Part shown: positions 1-8,834 of the stretch, piece after piece
How the letters are laid out: each line of letters begins with the position of its first letter
Position numbering within the stretch: position 1 is the first letter of the stretch
Origin: Blautia sp900556555
Lineage (GTDB): Bacteria; Bacillota; Clostridia; Lachnospirales; Lachnospiraceae
Assembly (NCBI GenBank): GCA_964250615.1
Contig: CAXUGM010000005.1
Strand: one strand, 5' to 3'
DNA: 64,000 nt
Made by a program: the position numbers and the translations under genes
The notes under the pieces: model-generated
What the model was told of the DNA's origin: nothing
The model's database searches: none
What the model saw: the letters and a program-made list of their open reading frames with translations, nothing else

Positions 1-551
1 TATCGTCCATTTTTTTCAACGTCAACGCATTTTCCAAAAGAGAAATGAATAATCTGTGCCCAAATGGTTCTTCCGCATAAGAATATTCAAAACCTGCTGT
101 TAGCAGCCTCTGCTCATATGTATCATAAGATAGATTACTTTTTTCTATATGTGTTTTCAAAAATTGCAAATCTTCATCCAGTGTATAGGTAGCGGCATGG
201 CAAATTCTAAAGTAAGTGGCTATATCAATAAAATCCGCAAGTAAACACCGTGTAGCATTGACAAGATATTGTATTTTCTTTTGCGTTTCTACTCTATCTA
301 TATATTCAATCAAACGAAAAGAGTTCTCTTCTTTCTTCCTCTGAAAGATAAACACCATCAAGAAATAAAGAGAATTTTCTCCAAAAAATTTGTTCCCGAA
401 TAAAAAATGGTGATTTTGTAATTGCAATCATTACTCTTCCTGCTGCAATAGAATCTCCTAAAACCGCATCGATAAGATTATTAAGGAAATCTTTAGACGC
501 TTCTTTAGCATTCTCACTTACAATATCATTTTTTTCATCACGAAATTTCAT
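1..551 (-). pseudogene. Frameshifted conserved hypothetical gene, cut by window edge
   Basis: The minus-strand frame opens at an ATG (551) behind a GAGAGGGTG ribosome site and reads about 80 codons to a TGA at 306-308. A longer in-frame TTG start at 623 is possible but has no ribosome site. Directly behind the stop, a second frame is open without any stop to the window edge and gives ordinary-looking protein, beginning IEYIDRVETQKKIQYLVNAT. The two halves join naturally around residues SEEERRE / NSFRLIEYID, so I read one gene with a frameshift or small deletion near 310-325. The family has no function I can name. The 3' end lies outside the window. An assembly error could mimic this. Confidence 0.55.
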
Positions 552-612
552 ATGTTCATGCACCCTCTCACATTTCGATGAATTTATAATACTTTCTATT
601 CTCTCATCATGA

Positions 613-651
613 CCTTGTTTCAAAAGCAGCTACGCTACTCTTCAAACAAGG
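613..651. other. Imperfect inverted repeat (hairpin)
   Basis: CCTTGTTT (613-620) is mirrored by AAACAAGG (644-651), with partial pairing continuing inward. There is no T tract, so it is a poor terminator. It lies between the broken hypothetical gene and the IS3 remnant and may be left from an earlier insertion. Confidence 0.35.
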
Positions 652-735
652 CTACAACATATCACCTACCGCAATATGCTACCGAACACTATGGGAACTA
701 TTGGCTCTGTTTTGTTTGTAATTTCTTTAGAAAGT

Positions 736-939
736 TTATTTTTTCTTAACAGGGTCAGACCCCTTAGACAATTCTCGGCTTTCAATATCACCTGTTTCAC
801 GCAGTTCTTTCTGCCAGCGTGATAATGTCTGCTGACTGATTCCTAAGTTTGTAGCACAGCCTTGCAGTCCTAAGTTCTTGTGATCATGATAGTACTGGAC
901 TGCATCCAGCTTAAATTGTTTGTCATAGTGCTTTGCCAT
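736..939 (-). pseudogene. Truncated IS3-family transposase OrfA
   Basis: The 67-residue product carries the N-terminal helix-turn-helix of IS3-type OrfA proteins (KQFKLDAVQYYHDHKNLG...LGISQQTLSRWQKEL). Full OrfA is about 95-100 residues and is followed by a DDE OrfB, which is absent. Around residue 58 the frame runs into the sequence GGGTCTGACCCT, which matches the terminal repeat at the other end of the element, and then picks up a chance tail (PVKKK). The start has a good AAGGAGG site. OrfA binds transposon ends in intact relatives; this remnant cannot transpose by itself. Confidence 0.8.
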
Positions 940-1120
940 AATGAGATCCTCCTTCAGTGCGGTACCTACATTGTACCATGATTTTTCTTATAAGGAATTC
1001 TCATTTTGACTTGTACTATTTATATTCTAGCACCACTTCAAATGCTGTGGTTAGCAGCTTATTTGATGGGGCTCCTCCATCGGACTATATACCCTTAGCT
1101 GGACGCACTGTCTGACCCCA
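750..1120 (-). mobile_element. Internally deleted IS3-family element (MITE-like)
   Basis: The two ends carry matching inverted repeats: GGGTCAGAC at 752-760 and GTCTGACCCC at 1110-1119. Between them lie only the upstream non-coding part, with a possible extended -10 promoter TGGTACAAT, and the first ~58 codons of orfA. About 370 bp remain of an element that is normally 1.2-1.5 kb. Both ends appear intact, so it could in principle be moved by a full-length relative. Exact ends and target duplication were not established. Confidence 0.6.
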
Positions 1121-1140
1121 TTATTCATTATAATTCACTC

Positions 1141-1635
1141 TTAAAAATGTATGTTATGAAGAACAGATATATCATAAGTTAATAGTGAGGAAGACATAGA
1201 CATAAAATCTTCAATACTCGATTTCGATATTTCTGATTTAAGAGTTATCTTCAATGTTTTTTCATCACTATTCAAAAAAGCTAAAACTTTTTCGCCATAC
1301 ACCTTAGGTTTCATAACTCCACTTTGAAATATAATTTCTTTACAGTTGTCGGAATTCTGTACAGCATAATCCAGCCCTTTAATAAACACAACTGTATCTT
1401 TTGTAAAGGATAACTTCTGTATAGTCCCATCAGCATTTTTATCGTTTCCCAAAATTTCCCTTACTCCTAGAAAAGTATACATATTTAAAAGATTAGAATG
1501 ATTAATCATATTTTCTACATATTTTTGCATTTGTACAGTACGTTCATTTAATTGATTGGCAAATTGATTGTATATATAAGCTTGAATCAATGCTAAAATC
1601 CCAACTATTAGTCCGCATATACTCAATAAATCCAT
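1141..1635 (-). CDS. Small membrane-anchored hypothetical protein
   Basis: The 164-residue product has one N-terminal hydrophobic helix (about residues 3-22, LLSICGLIVGILALIQAYIY). A polar, helix-prone stretch follows (QLNERTVQMQKYVENMINHS), then a mixed soluble domain of about 110 residues. The start is set at the ATG at 1635 because AAGGTGGTG lies seven bases upstream; a longer reading from a GTG inside that ribosome site is unlikely. The shape, a membrane anchor plus a cytoplasmic domain, is common in small accessory proteins. No family recognised. It sits alone between the IS3 remnant and the end of the glycan locus. Confidence 0.55.
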   Translation of the reverse strand: MDLLSICGLIVGILALIQAYIYNQFANQLNERTVQMQKYVENMINHSNLLNMYTFLGVREILGNDKNADGTIQKLSFTKDTVVFIKGLDYAVQNSDNCKEIIFQSGVMKPKVYGEKVLAFLNSDEKTLKITLKSEISKSSIEDFMSMSSSLLTYDISVLHNIHF

Positions 1636-1755
1636 TACAAACACCACCTTAATTTACTTTTTTCATAATTGTACTCAAATATGTATAATTCAAATGCCTC
1701 TCTTAAAACCAGATAAGTACTATAATATCTTCTCATCATCAATCTTCGACAATTT

Positions 1756-1781
1756 AAAAAATTACTAACAATGTTACCGTT
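1756..1781 (-). terminator. Possible weak terminator at end of glycan locus
   Basis: On the minus strand AACGGT-AAC-ATTGTT can form a six-pair stem with two G-U pairs, overlapping the stop codon of the DHHW gene and followed after a few bases by six Ts. It is the only terminator-like element found behind the long operon. Confidence 0.3.
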
Positions 1782-3138
1782 ATTGAACAACTAATTGCAA
1801 TCCCTGTCTATTCTGTTGATAAGTTTCTGTTAAAATGGTAACTGTATATCCACTTTCCGTTTTTAGCAACTCATACTCAGTCTCCCCACCAATCAACCAG
1901 ATATTATCATACATCTCATCAGTGTCCCAAACAATCTTGGTCAATGTTTCACCTTCTTCTACATAAATCTCTCCTAACTCTTCAAGTTCCTGTATTTCAA
2001 TCTCTTCATTTTGAAATGCCTTACACAAAGGTTGAAAATCCAATGCTTTCATTTTTTCATAATCAAAGTAGTTGTTTGCAAATGTATATTCTGCCACTTC
2101 AAATACAACACAATCCGGTTTGAAAATATTCATATAATAAGGGAAGTTCAGTATATTCTGATAATCATGCACATAAATGTACTCACCAAATCCATTGCTC
2201 AAAAATCCTGTCCCATAGCTATTCATATAACTACCTTGAAAAACAAGTGCTTTGGGACCTCCCTCCTCTTTTCTCAATGAATTCACATAGTATCCAAATG
2301 CATTATAATTTTCATCAAGTTCCAATTCATTGACAAATTGCCCTGTTTTGTCCTCTAATTTCATATCTATCTGAGCAATCGGAACCATTTCATCAATCGG
2401 AAATTTTGAAACCAATAACGAATCTTTCTTTTCCTCTTTCCACTCAATATCCTGATTTGTATTCACATGCACTTCTGGAATTTCTTTCTTTAATTCCTCT
2501 AAAATCGCATTTGTTCCATAATATGCCCCTTTATAATTCCAATGGTTCGCATCAAACTTTTGATTAAATACAGTTTCTCCGCTCTCTTTTGCTTTTTTTA
2601 ACGTTTCTGTATTGTCCAGATAATGAATGTCTCTTTCTTTCAATTCAGTAATAAACTGGTCGACCCATTCTCTGTTATAATTAATCCCTTCTGCAAGATA
2701 CTCTGTCATAACTGCCGGCTTCGCAGGATTGAATACAAACAAAAATGGAATACCACTTTCCTCACAATAATCTTGTATTTCTTTCACCATATCAGCAAAT
2801 ACTTCATGAAACTCCCCATAGCCTATGTCTGTTGATACCCCTGCCCCGAATACATATCCGTCTTTTCCATATGAATATGATGGATGTACCATTTTTCCAA
2901 ACAATTTATCATTTAATACCGTATATCCATATATCATTTCATTTCGAAAACCAATTCTGTCATTCACATAGTTTTCCATATCAGATGTAAAATCCTCACC
3001 TCTGTTTGTTAGAGGATTCGCTGCTAATTCGCGATTATCAATTTCTGACACTGCGTTTTCTGTAAAATCAAAATTAAAAATAGGCAGAAGGAGCAGGGCA
3101 CAGAATATAATAACTGTAATTTTTTTCAATATTCTCAC
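1780..3138 (-). CDS. DHHW/AlgJ-like SGNH-type acetylation protein
   Basis: The 452-residue protein has an N-terminal signal anchor (residues 5-20, KKITVIIFCALLLLPI) and an extracytoplasmic domain of the AlgX/AlgJ-DHHW type. The signature DANHWNYKG near residue 195 is the Asp-x-x-His pair of this SGNH-like fold. Such proteins take acyl groups passed across the membrane by an MBOAT partner and place them on a glycan. The MBOAT gene lies 12 bases upstream, which supports polysaccharide O-acetylation outside the cell. The start is a GTG at 3138 behind AAGGAGG. The gene is last in the locus. The acceptor sugar is unknown. Confidence 0.8.
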   Translation of the reverse strand: MRILKKITVIIFCALLLLPIFNFDFTENAVSEIDNRELAANPLTNRGEDFTSDMENYVNDRIGFRNEMIYGYTVLNDKLFGKMVHPSYSYGKDGYVFGAGVSTDIGYGEFHEVFADMVKEIQDYCEESGIPFLFVFNPAKPAVMTEYLAEGINYNREWVDQFITELKERDIHYLDNTETLKKAKESGETVFNQKFDANHWNYKGAYYGTNAILEELKKEIPEVHVNTNQDIEWKEEKKDSLLVSKFPIDEMVPIAQIDMKLEDKTGQFVNELELDENYNAFGYYVNSLRKEEGGPKALVFQGSYMNSYGTGFLSNGFGEYIYVHDYQNILNFPYYMNIFKPDCVVFEVAEYTFANNYFDYEKMKALDFQPLCKAFQNEEIEIQELEELGEIYVEEGETLTKIVWDTDEMYDNIWLIGGETEYELLKTESGYTVTILTETYQQNRQGLQLVVQ

Positions 3139-3150
3139 ACTTCCACCTCC

Positions 3151-4674
3151 TTAATACTGGAAATAAATAAACGGGCTATATGTAGAGTTAGCCATACACA
3201 TAATTGCAATCACAAAAAGCGAAAAAATCAACGCTTCCTGTACAATAAATCCAATTTTACTGTTTACGACTCTTTTAATACATAACTTCAATTTTTCCAT
3301 TCCGAATACCGTGGCTCCTACTGTACCAACTGCCATAAGAAAAATCATTCTTGTGTCAAAATAATATTTCCATGTATACGGCAAGTCCGCAAGATCATAT
3401 TGAGAAAACAGACTGCTAAAACAAATTCTCACCTCTGCCATGGTTGTAAATCTGAAAAACTGCCATGCAATAAGTGTAATCAGCATTGTACAAAACCATT
3501 TTACTATATTGGGTGTCCTCTGATATATCTTCTTATCTTTTACAATTCTTTCTACAACTACAAAGAAGCCATTAATTCCGCCCCACAGCAAATAATTCCA
3601 ACCTGCTCCGTGCCAAATCCCAGTCAGCAAAAATATAATCGCCTGATTTCTTATAATCTTACGTTTGCTACATCTACTACCGCCTAACGGAATGTATACA
3701 TACTCCCGAAACCATGTCCCAAGTGAAATATGCCACCGCCTCCAGAATTCAGATATGGATTTTGAGCGATAAGGAAAATTAAAGTTTTCTTTAAACTCAA
3801 GTCCAAACAAACCTGCCAATCCAATTGCAATATCAGAATATCCCGAAAAATCAAAATAAATCTGGAGCATATAGACAAACATCATTCCCAGAGCAGTCAG
3901 CGGATCAATTCCACCCTCATAAAGTGGAATTTCTGTCAACAACGCCCCAAATTGATCAGCCAAAATTAATTTTTTCACAAATCCAATCATAATCCGATTC
4001 AGACTGTTTACTCCTAAATCCAATGTATAATTTTTCTTAGAAATCTGCGTTTTGAAATCTTTCCAAAGCACTACCGGACCGGATACGACCTTTGGAAAAA
4101 AACTTAAATATAATGCACAGTCAATCAAATCTCCTGCCTTTTCATCACCCCTGTAGATATCTACAATATAAGATATTGCTGAAAATGTGATAAATGATAT
4201 TCCCAGTGGCGCCATGTATGACTGTGCTTCCATCGACCGGTGAAACAAAAAGTTCCAAATATCGGTCAACAAATATATGTACTTAAAATACACAAGACAG
4301 AATACAAGACAAAATATCGTGAACGTCAACGCCGGCAATGCCCATGATACTTTTCGTATATCTTTTCTACACTCCTCGTTTCCTGCACACGTTTCATCCT
4401 CTATTACCAACAGAAACTTTTTACTTCTTCGCTTTTCTATCGCCTTACCTACAGCATATACAAATAAAATATATAATGCAAAACGATAAATATCGTCAAA
4501 GCATGCCCACATATAAAATCCCATACTAAATATAATTAGAATCACGTCTGAAAGCCTGACCGCTTTAATGATATTTTTTAAATACTTATTTTTCTCTAAC
4601 AATTGTATAGCCAGATAAAACAGCATACATATCGGGAAAAATACAAAAAAGAAAAATTGTGTTGTAAATCCCAT
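3151..4674 (-). CDS. MBOAT family O-acyltransferase (AlgI/DltB-like)
   Basis: The 507-residue polytopic membrane protein has about ten hydrophobic segments. It carries both MBOAT landmarks: SEFWRRWHISLGTWFREYVY with a His near 315, and TGIWHGAGWN with the conserved membrane His near 354. This family (AlgI, PatA, DltB) moves an acyl group through the membrane to an extracellular transferase. The DHHW protein immediately downstream is the expected partner, so this is predicted to acetylate the surface glycan made by the locus. The DltB role (D-alanylation) is less likely because no dltA or dltC is nearby. Length is normal. Confidence 0.88.
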   Translation of the reverse strand: MGFTTQFFFFVFFPICMLFYLAIQLLEKNKYLKNIIKAVRLSDVILIIFSMGFYMWACFDDIYRFALYILFVYAVGKAIEKRRSKKFLLVIEDETCAGNEECRKDIRKVSWALPALTFTIFCLVFCLVYFKYIYLLTDIWNFLFHRSMEAQSYMAPLGISFITFSAISYIVDIYRGDEKAGDLIDCALYLSFFPKVVSGPVVLWKDFKTQISKKNYTLDLGVNSLNRIMIGFVKKLILADQFGALLTEIPLYEGGIDPLTALGMMFVYMLQIYFDFSGYSDIAIGLAGLFGLEFKENFNFPYRSKSISEFWRRWHISLGTWFREYVYIPLGGSRCSKRKIIRNQAIIFLLTGIWHGAGWNYLLWGGINGFFVVVERIVKDKKIYQRTPNIVKWFCTMLITLIAWQFFRFTTMAEVRICFSSLFSQYDLADLPYTWKYYFDTRMIFLMAVGTVGATVFGMEKLKLCIKRVVNSKIGFIVQEALIFSLFVIAIMCMANSTYSPFIYFQY

Positions 4675-4720
4675 ATCGTCTGTATCCCTTCTCTCTTCTT
4701 GGTGTTTTGTACCTTATATC

Positions 4721-5764
4721 TTACGGAATTATATGTTTTACAAATGGTACTTTCTGCAGAATCAAAACTGCTCCCAGACTCAATAAATATACTCCTATCG
4801 GGCCAAATACGGTAATATACATCGGATGTTCATAAATAATCGGAAATTTATCAAACAAACGGATAAAAATCATATGTATCACATAAATTCCCAATCCAGC
4901 CGATGCAATTTTTGTAACCACTCGTTCTGGAATCCAACGGTACATCCGCTCCCACGGAATATGCTTTCCAAATAACATCACCGCAACCGACATTGGAAAA
5001 CATGCAATTGAATTATAATCCATAAAGAACGAATCCAAACTTCCCGCCTTCGCTGATAAATACCACGTTCCGGCAAACATAAGAACAGCTCCAACAATAC
5101 CTAACCCATAAATGAAACAACGAACTTTTTTTGAAAAATTTTCATGTAATATAAGCCACCCTATAAAAACATAGCCTATATATCCTCCCATGACTGGCGG
5201 AAGTATCTCTCCATCTATGGGCACAATAAAACGGGTGATTGCTGGATACATTGCCACTGTAATAAACGCTCCAATACATAAATATTCTATGGTCTTAAAA
5301 TTTTCCTCTTTAGCAATCACCGAAAACACAGGCATACAAAAGTAAATTCCAAAAATAGTATAAAAGAACCAGAAAATATTGTTTGCTCCATTTGACAAAA
5401 AAGCTTCTCTCCATGCACTTGCTCCCGGCATAGGCGCTCCGTCCATAATCATCGGCAGTAACATATATATAATCGTCCAAAAGAAAAACGGTATTCCAAC
5501 TCGAAGAAACCGTTTCCTAAAAAATATTTTCGTATCATATTTTATCCTGTATTCTAACAATGTTGTTCCCGTAATCATAAAGAACACCGGAATAGAATAA
5601 TGCACTATCGTTTGCACAAACATAGACAGGATCCATAAACGATTATCTATCATTCCATATGAATGTACGCTGCCGGAACAATGCAGACAGATTACACCAA
5701 AACAAGCAGAAATATTCATAAAATCAATATAGGCAAGCCTCTGGATTTTTCCTGTTCTTTCCAT
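4721..5764 (-). CDS. Acyltransferase family 3 membrane protein (OafA/WecH-like)
   Basis: The 347-residue protein has ten or so hydrophobic helices. It starts with the acyltransferase-3 pattern: RLAYIDFMNISACFGVICLH, where the His of the CLHCSG segment is the conserved N-terminal His, followed by an FFMITG-type second helix. These enzymes use acyl-CoA to O-acylate sugars of capsules or O-antigens. It is the first gene of the acylation tail, with 46 bases to the MBOAT gene. The start has GAGGA seven bases upstream. Together with the MBOAT/DHHW pair it gives the locus two separate acylation routes. Acyl donor and acceptor cannot be read from sequence. Confidence 0.85.
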   Translation of the reverse strand: MERTGKIQRLAYIDFMNISACFGVICLHCSGSVHSYGMIDNRLWILSMFVQTIVHYSIPVFFMITGTTLLEYRIKYDTKIFFRKRFLRVGIPFFFWTIIYMLLPMIMDGAPMPGASAWREAFLSNGANNIFWFFYTIFGIYFCMPVFSVIAKEENFKTIEYLCIGAFITVAMYPAITRFIVPIDGEILPPVMGGYIGYVFIGWLILHENFSKKVRCFIYGLGIVGAVLMFAGTWYLSAKAGSLDSFFMDYNSIACFPMSVAVMLFGKHIPWERMYRWIPERVVTKIASAGLGIYVIHMIFIRLFDKFPIIYEHPMYITVFGPIGVYLLSLGAVLILQKVPFVKHIIP

Positions 5765-5788
5765 TTAACTATCCTCTTTTAAAATGTA

Positions 5789-5794
5789 ATTATA
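5789..5794 (-). promoter_or_regulatory. Possible -10 box of acyltransferase tail promoter
   Basis: TATAAT on the minus strand lies 25 bases before the start of the acyltransferase-3 gene, but no good -35 is visible. The 258-bp gap (5765-6022) is AT-rich and also holds AAAAAG-ATTT-CTTTTT with trailing Ts, a weak terminator for the upstream glycosyltransferase. The tail may be transcribed separately. Confidence 0.3.
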
Positions 5795-6022
5795 TAAGAA
5801 CCATAACATAATTATTTTAGCTAATTGAATGTGCTTGTAATTTCTATGAACAACTTCCTAATTATTTATAATTCTACAAATGCTTAAAAAAAGAAATCTT
5901 TTTCACTAATGGAAAAACAAGATAAATCCTTATTGTTAACGGAACAATGTGTTGTATCAACTTCCTGTCTTTCCACTATTTTCCTATAATAAAAGCATCA
6001 ATTAGTATCCAAGCATCTAATC

Positions 6023-7030
6023 TTACTGCCAATTTTTAACCCCACCTGGTATTAAACCTATTAACCAATACGCCCAATAATTAGTCTTTCGGCACAAGCG
6101 TATATGTACCCCCCATACACCATGCATATACCCTATTTCTTTCGCAATATCTGAACACTTAATCATTATTTTAGAGTCAAATTCTTTAAGTTTTTCTCGT
6201 ATTCTATTTTCAATCGGGAAAAGTAATATTGTATGAAATCCCAACCATACATATTTCGCTATTCTTTTATGAAAATATTCTAAGTTTTGATTATTAGATT
6301 TTTTCATCTCGTTATAAAATTCACACAATTCATAACAATTCATCAACGCATCATCCACATGTTTCATTCTAGATTCACGACTTACACTTTGTCCATCTCG
6401 TCCTATTCTATAACAATAAATCGAATAATCAAAATATACGATACTATTTACTAGCTTAAATGGAATTGTGCAATACAATTGATCAGTATACAAGCGATGT
6501 TCAGGCAGACATACACCTGATTTTCTTAAAATATCTGTCTTAAAAATTAAAGCCCACATACCAAATCCACTTTCAACATTACATGAAGACAATGGAATTT
6601 CTACATTAGGCAAAAACTTACACCCCAAGCTTGTTTCGTACTTCTCCATCCCCTCTTTGCATATCTCATAATTATTAATAATAATATCTGCATTTGTTCT
6701 TTCTAAATCATTAATTAATTTTTTTAAATTCTTAGAAAGATACCAATCATCACCATCTAATAATTTGAAATATTTTCCTGTGGCATGAGCAATACTATAA
6801 TTTACAGTTGAACCATATCCTCCATTTTCTTTGTGTACAGCATGAAACGTTTCAGGATATTTTGCTTCATATTCCCGTGCTATTTGAAGCGTATCATCAT
6901 TTCCACCATCATCTACAATAAATACTTCTAATTTATCTAAAATTTCAGGCACAATAAGAGAATCCAATGTATTTCTGATATATTCTTCAACATTGTATGC
7001 CGCTATTGATATAGTTAATAATTTTCCCAT
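6023..7030 (-). CDS. Family 2 glycosyltransferase
   Basis: The 335-residue protein has a GT-A fold: ISIAAYNVEEYI at the N terminus, VDDGGNDDT for nucleotide binding, and the DxD-type metal site in KLLDGDDWY near residue 95. These cytoplasmic enzymes add one sugar from a nucleotide donor to the lipid-linked repeat unit. The variant segment KENGGYGSTVNYSIAHATGK closely matches the family 2 enzyme at 18165-19214, so the two are paralogues with related linkages or donors. It lies 2 bases behind the SDR gene and ends the second biosynthetic part of the locus. Donor and acceptor unknown. Confidence 0.88.
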   Translation of the reverse strand: MGKLLTISIAAYNVEEYIRNTLDSLIVPEILDKLEVFIVDDGGNDDTLQIAREYEAKYPETFHAVHKENGGYGSTVNYSIAHATGKYFKLLDGDDWYLSKNLKKLINDLERTNADIIINNYEICKEGMEKYETSLGCKFLPNVEIPLSSCNVESGFGMWALIFKTDILRKSGVCLPEHRLYTDQLYCTIPFKLVNSIVYFDYSIYCYRIGRDGQSVSRESRMKHVDDALMNCYELCEFYNEMKKSNNQNLEYFHKRIAKYVWLGFHTILLFPIENRIREKLKEFDSKIMIKCSDIAKEIGYMHGVWGVHIRLCRKTNYWAYWLIGLIPGGVKNWQ

Positions 7031-7032
7031 GA

Positions 7033-8094
7033 TTACTCCTTACTTTTTAAAATCTGCATTGTTCTTTTTATACCCGTACTAATATCATATCTTGCTTCCC
7101 AACCCAAATTTTGTAGCTTTTTACTTTCCAACCTTGCTTTTGTCGCTTTACTGTATCCGGCTGCTTCAACTTCATCTGGAATTTCAAACACAAGCTTTGT
7201 ACCTGCATATTCAGCAATTATTCCTGCTAAATTTTTTAACATAATATCCGATGCCTCATCAGCAATATTATAAGCTTCTCCACATTCTCCCCGCAGTAAA
7301 ACTGTCAGAAGTCCCGATACTGCATCCAATACATAAGTATAAGAATAATACTGTGTGCCTTGACTCTTTAATACAATGTCTTCTCCTTGAATGCCTTTTT
7401 TTAAAAATTGTGAAAGAGCTTTTGTATCAGATTCCAACAAAGTCGGTCCGTATGATCGGGTCAAACGAGGAATAACAATATCCAATTTTTTTTGCCTAAT
7501 ATACGCCTGACACAATGCTTCACCACATCGTTTACTCTCCGGGTATCCTGCTCTCATAGTATTAGAGTTAATATAACCGCAATATTCCTCATCAAATTTT
7601 TCAGTATCTCCACGATTTTCTCCATAAATTTCATTTGACGATGCAAAAGCACATCTTGTAGCATGATGTGCCACTGCAAACTCAAGCATATTCTGAGTTC
7701 CAATGATATTTGTCATAATTGTACCAATAGGATCCGTTGAATACACCATTGGATGAGTATTGCTCGCCAGATGCAAAATATAATCAACAGTTTGTAAATC
7801 ATTTCTATTTAATGGTTGATTTATATCATAAGGAATAAAATAAAATAATTCATCTGAATAACAATATGCAAATCGTTCTTTTGCCCGTTTTTCATTTCTT
7901 CCCAACGCATAAATCCTACAATTCAAATTGTTTACTTTGTTCCTATACATAAGAACATCTATAAGAAAACTTCCTATCAAGCCTGTCGCACCAGAAATCA
8001 TAATCGATTTATCTTTTAATTTTTCCCATGGTAATACAAGTTGTGCTACATATTCTATATCTTCTCTATATAATTCATTTTCATATAACTTCAT
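7033..8094 (-). CDS. NAD-dependent epimerase/dehydratase (extended SDR)
   Basis: The 353-residue protein has the Rossmann motif SGATGLIGSFL near residue 34 and the catalytic YPESK near residue 185, both intact. It lies directly behind an IspD/TarI-like cytidylyltransferase and a CDP-glycerol-type transferase. In pneumococcal capsule loci, similar cytidylyltransferase plus reductase/epimerase pairs make CDP-activated polyols such as arabinitol or mannitol. I infer that this enzyme helps prepare or reduce the sugar phosphate for such a CDP-polyol. An ordinary nucleotide-sugar 4-epimerase or 4,6-dehydratase is the alternative. Confidence 0.8.
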   Translation of the reverse strand: MKLYENELYREDIEYVAQLVLPWEKLKDKSIMISGATGLIGSFLIDVLMYRNKVNNLNCRIYALGRNEKRAKERFAYCYSDELFYFIPYDINQPLNRNDLQTVDYILHLASNTHPMVYSTDPIGTIMTNIIGTQNMLEFAVAHHATRCAFASSNEIYGENRGDTEKFDEEYCGYINSNTMRAGYPESKRCGEALCQAYIRQKKLDIVIPRLTRSYGPTLLESDTKALSQFLKKGIQGEDIVLKSQGTQYYSYTYVLDAVSGLLTVLLRGECGEAYNIADEASDIMLKNLAGIIAEYAGTKLVFEIPDEVEAAGYSKATKARLESKKLQNLGWEARYDISTGIKRTMQILKSKE

Positions 8095-8116
8095 AATAGA
8101 ACCTTTTTGTTCCTTT

Positions 8117-8833
8117 CTACTTCAACCACGCATCTTTATCAGCCTTTAAATATGCTTTAAACATTTCCAAGTCATCTTTTGTTGTTAATTTTATATTTTT
8201 ATCTGACCCAGCTGCAAAATACAATCGCTCTCCTAATTCAACCATCATTGTATTGGTATACGAAGAGCCATAGATACCTATTTCTTTCTCAAACGCTTCA
8301 TGATATGCATAGTCTAATTTCTCAAATTTATATGCCTGTGGCGTAGATACTCTACGTAATGTTTCTCGCGGAATATACTTTGTTGTAGAGATCTCATCGT
8401 CCACAACAAAAATTTGTTCATTATAAGGTAACGATGTTACTGCATTTCCATATTGTTCACATTTTCCTATTACATCAGAAAGAACAGAAGAATCCACTAA
8501 AGGTCGAATACCGTCATGAATAATAATAACATCATCAGCAGATGCTTTTCCTTCCAAATTGTAAACACCATTTCTAATAGATTCTTGCCCTGTATTTCCT
8601 CCTGAAATTACCCATTTAAGTTTATCAATTTTAAATTGCTTTGCATAAGCCCACAATATATCATGCCATCCATCAATACAAACTACCTCTATAGCGTCAA
8701 TTTGAGGATGTCTTTGAAATCCCTCTAACGTATAAATCAAAACAGGTTTATCATATACATTTATAAATTGTTTGGGAATATCCTGTCCCATTCTATGACC
8801 GGAACCTCCGGCTATAATAATTGCAATATTCAT
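8117..8833 (-). CDS. IspD/TarI-family cytidylyltransferase
   Basis: The 238-residue protein carries the CTP-binding signature AIIIAGGSGHRMGQDIPKQF at the N terminus and the IHDGIRPLV segment near residue 105, the hallmarks of IspD and TarI. IspD makes CDP-methylerythritol for isoprenoids; TarI makes CDP-ribitol for teichoic acid. Its position between a CDP-glycerol-type phosphotransferase and an SDR inside a glycan locus points to a CDP-polyol for surface polymer modification rather than the housekeeping isoprenoid step. The start has GGGAG seven bases upstream, and one base separates it from the upstream gene. Confidence 0.85.
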   Translation of the reverse strand: MNIAIIIAGGSGHRMGQDIPKQFINVYDKPVLIYTLEGFQRHPQIDAIEVVCIDGWHDILWAYAKQFKIDKLKWVISGGNTGQESIRNGVYNLEGKASADDVIIIHDGIRPLVDSSVLSDVIGKCEQYGNAVTSLPYNEQIFVVDDEISTTKYIPRETLRRVSTPQAYKFEKLDYAYHEAFEKEIGIYGSSYTNTMMVELGERLYFAAGSDKNIKLTTKDDLEMFKAYLKADKDAWLK

Positions 8834-8834
8834 T

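Noticed and set aside
3151..4674. DltB of a D-alanylation operon
   Set aside because: No dltA, dltC or dltD neighbour; the DHHW/AlgJ-like partner favours O-acetylation.
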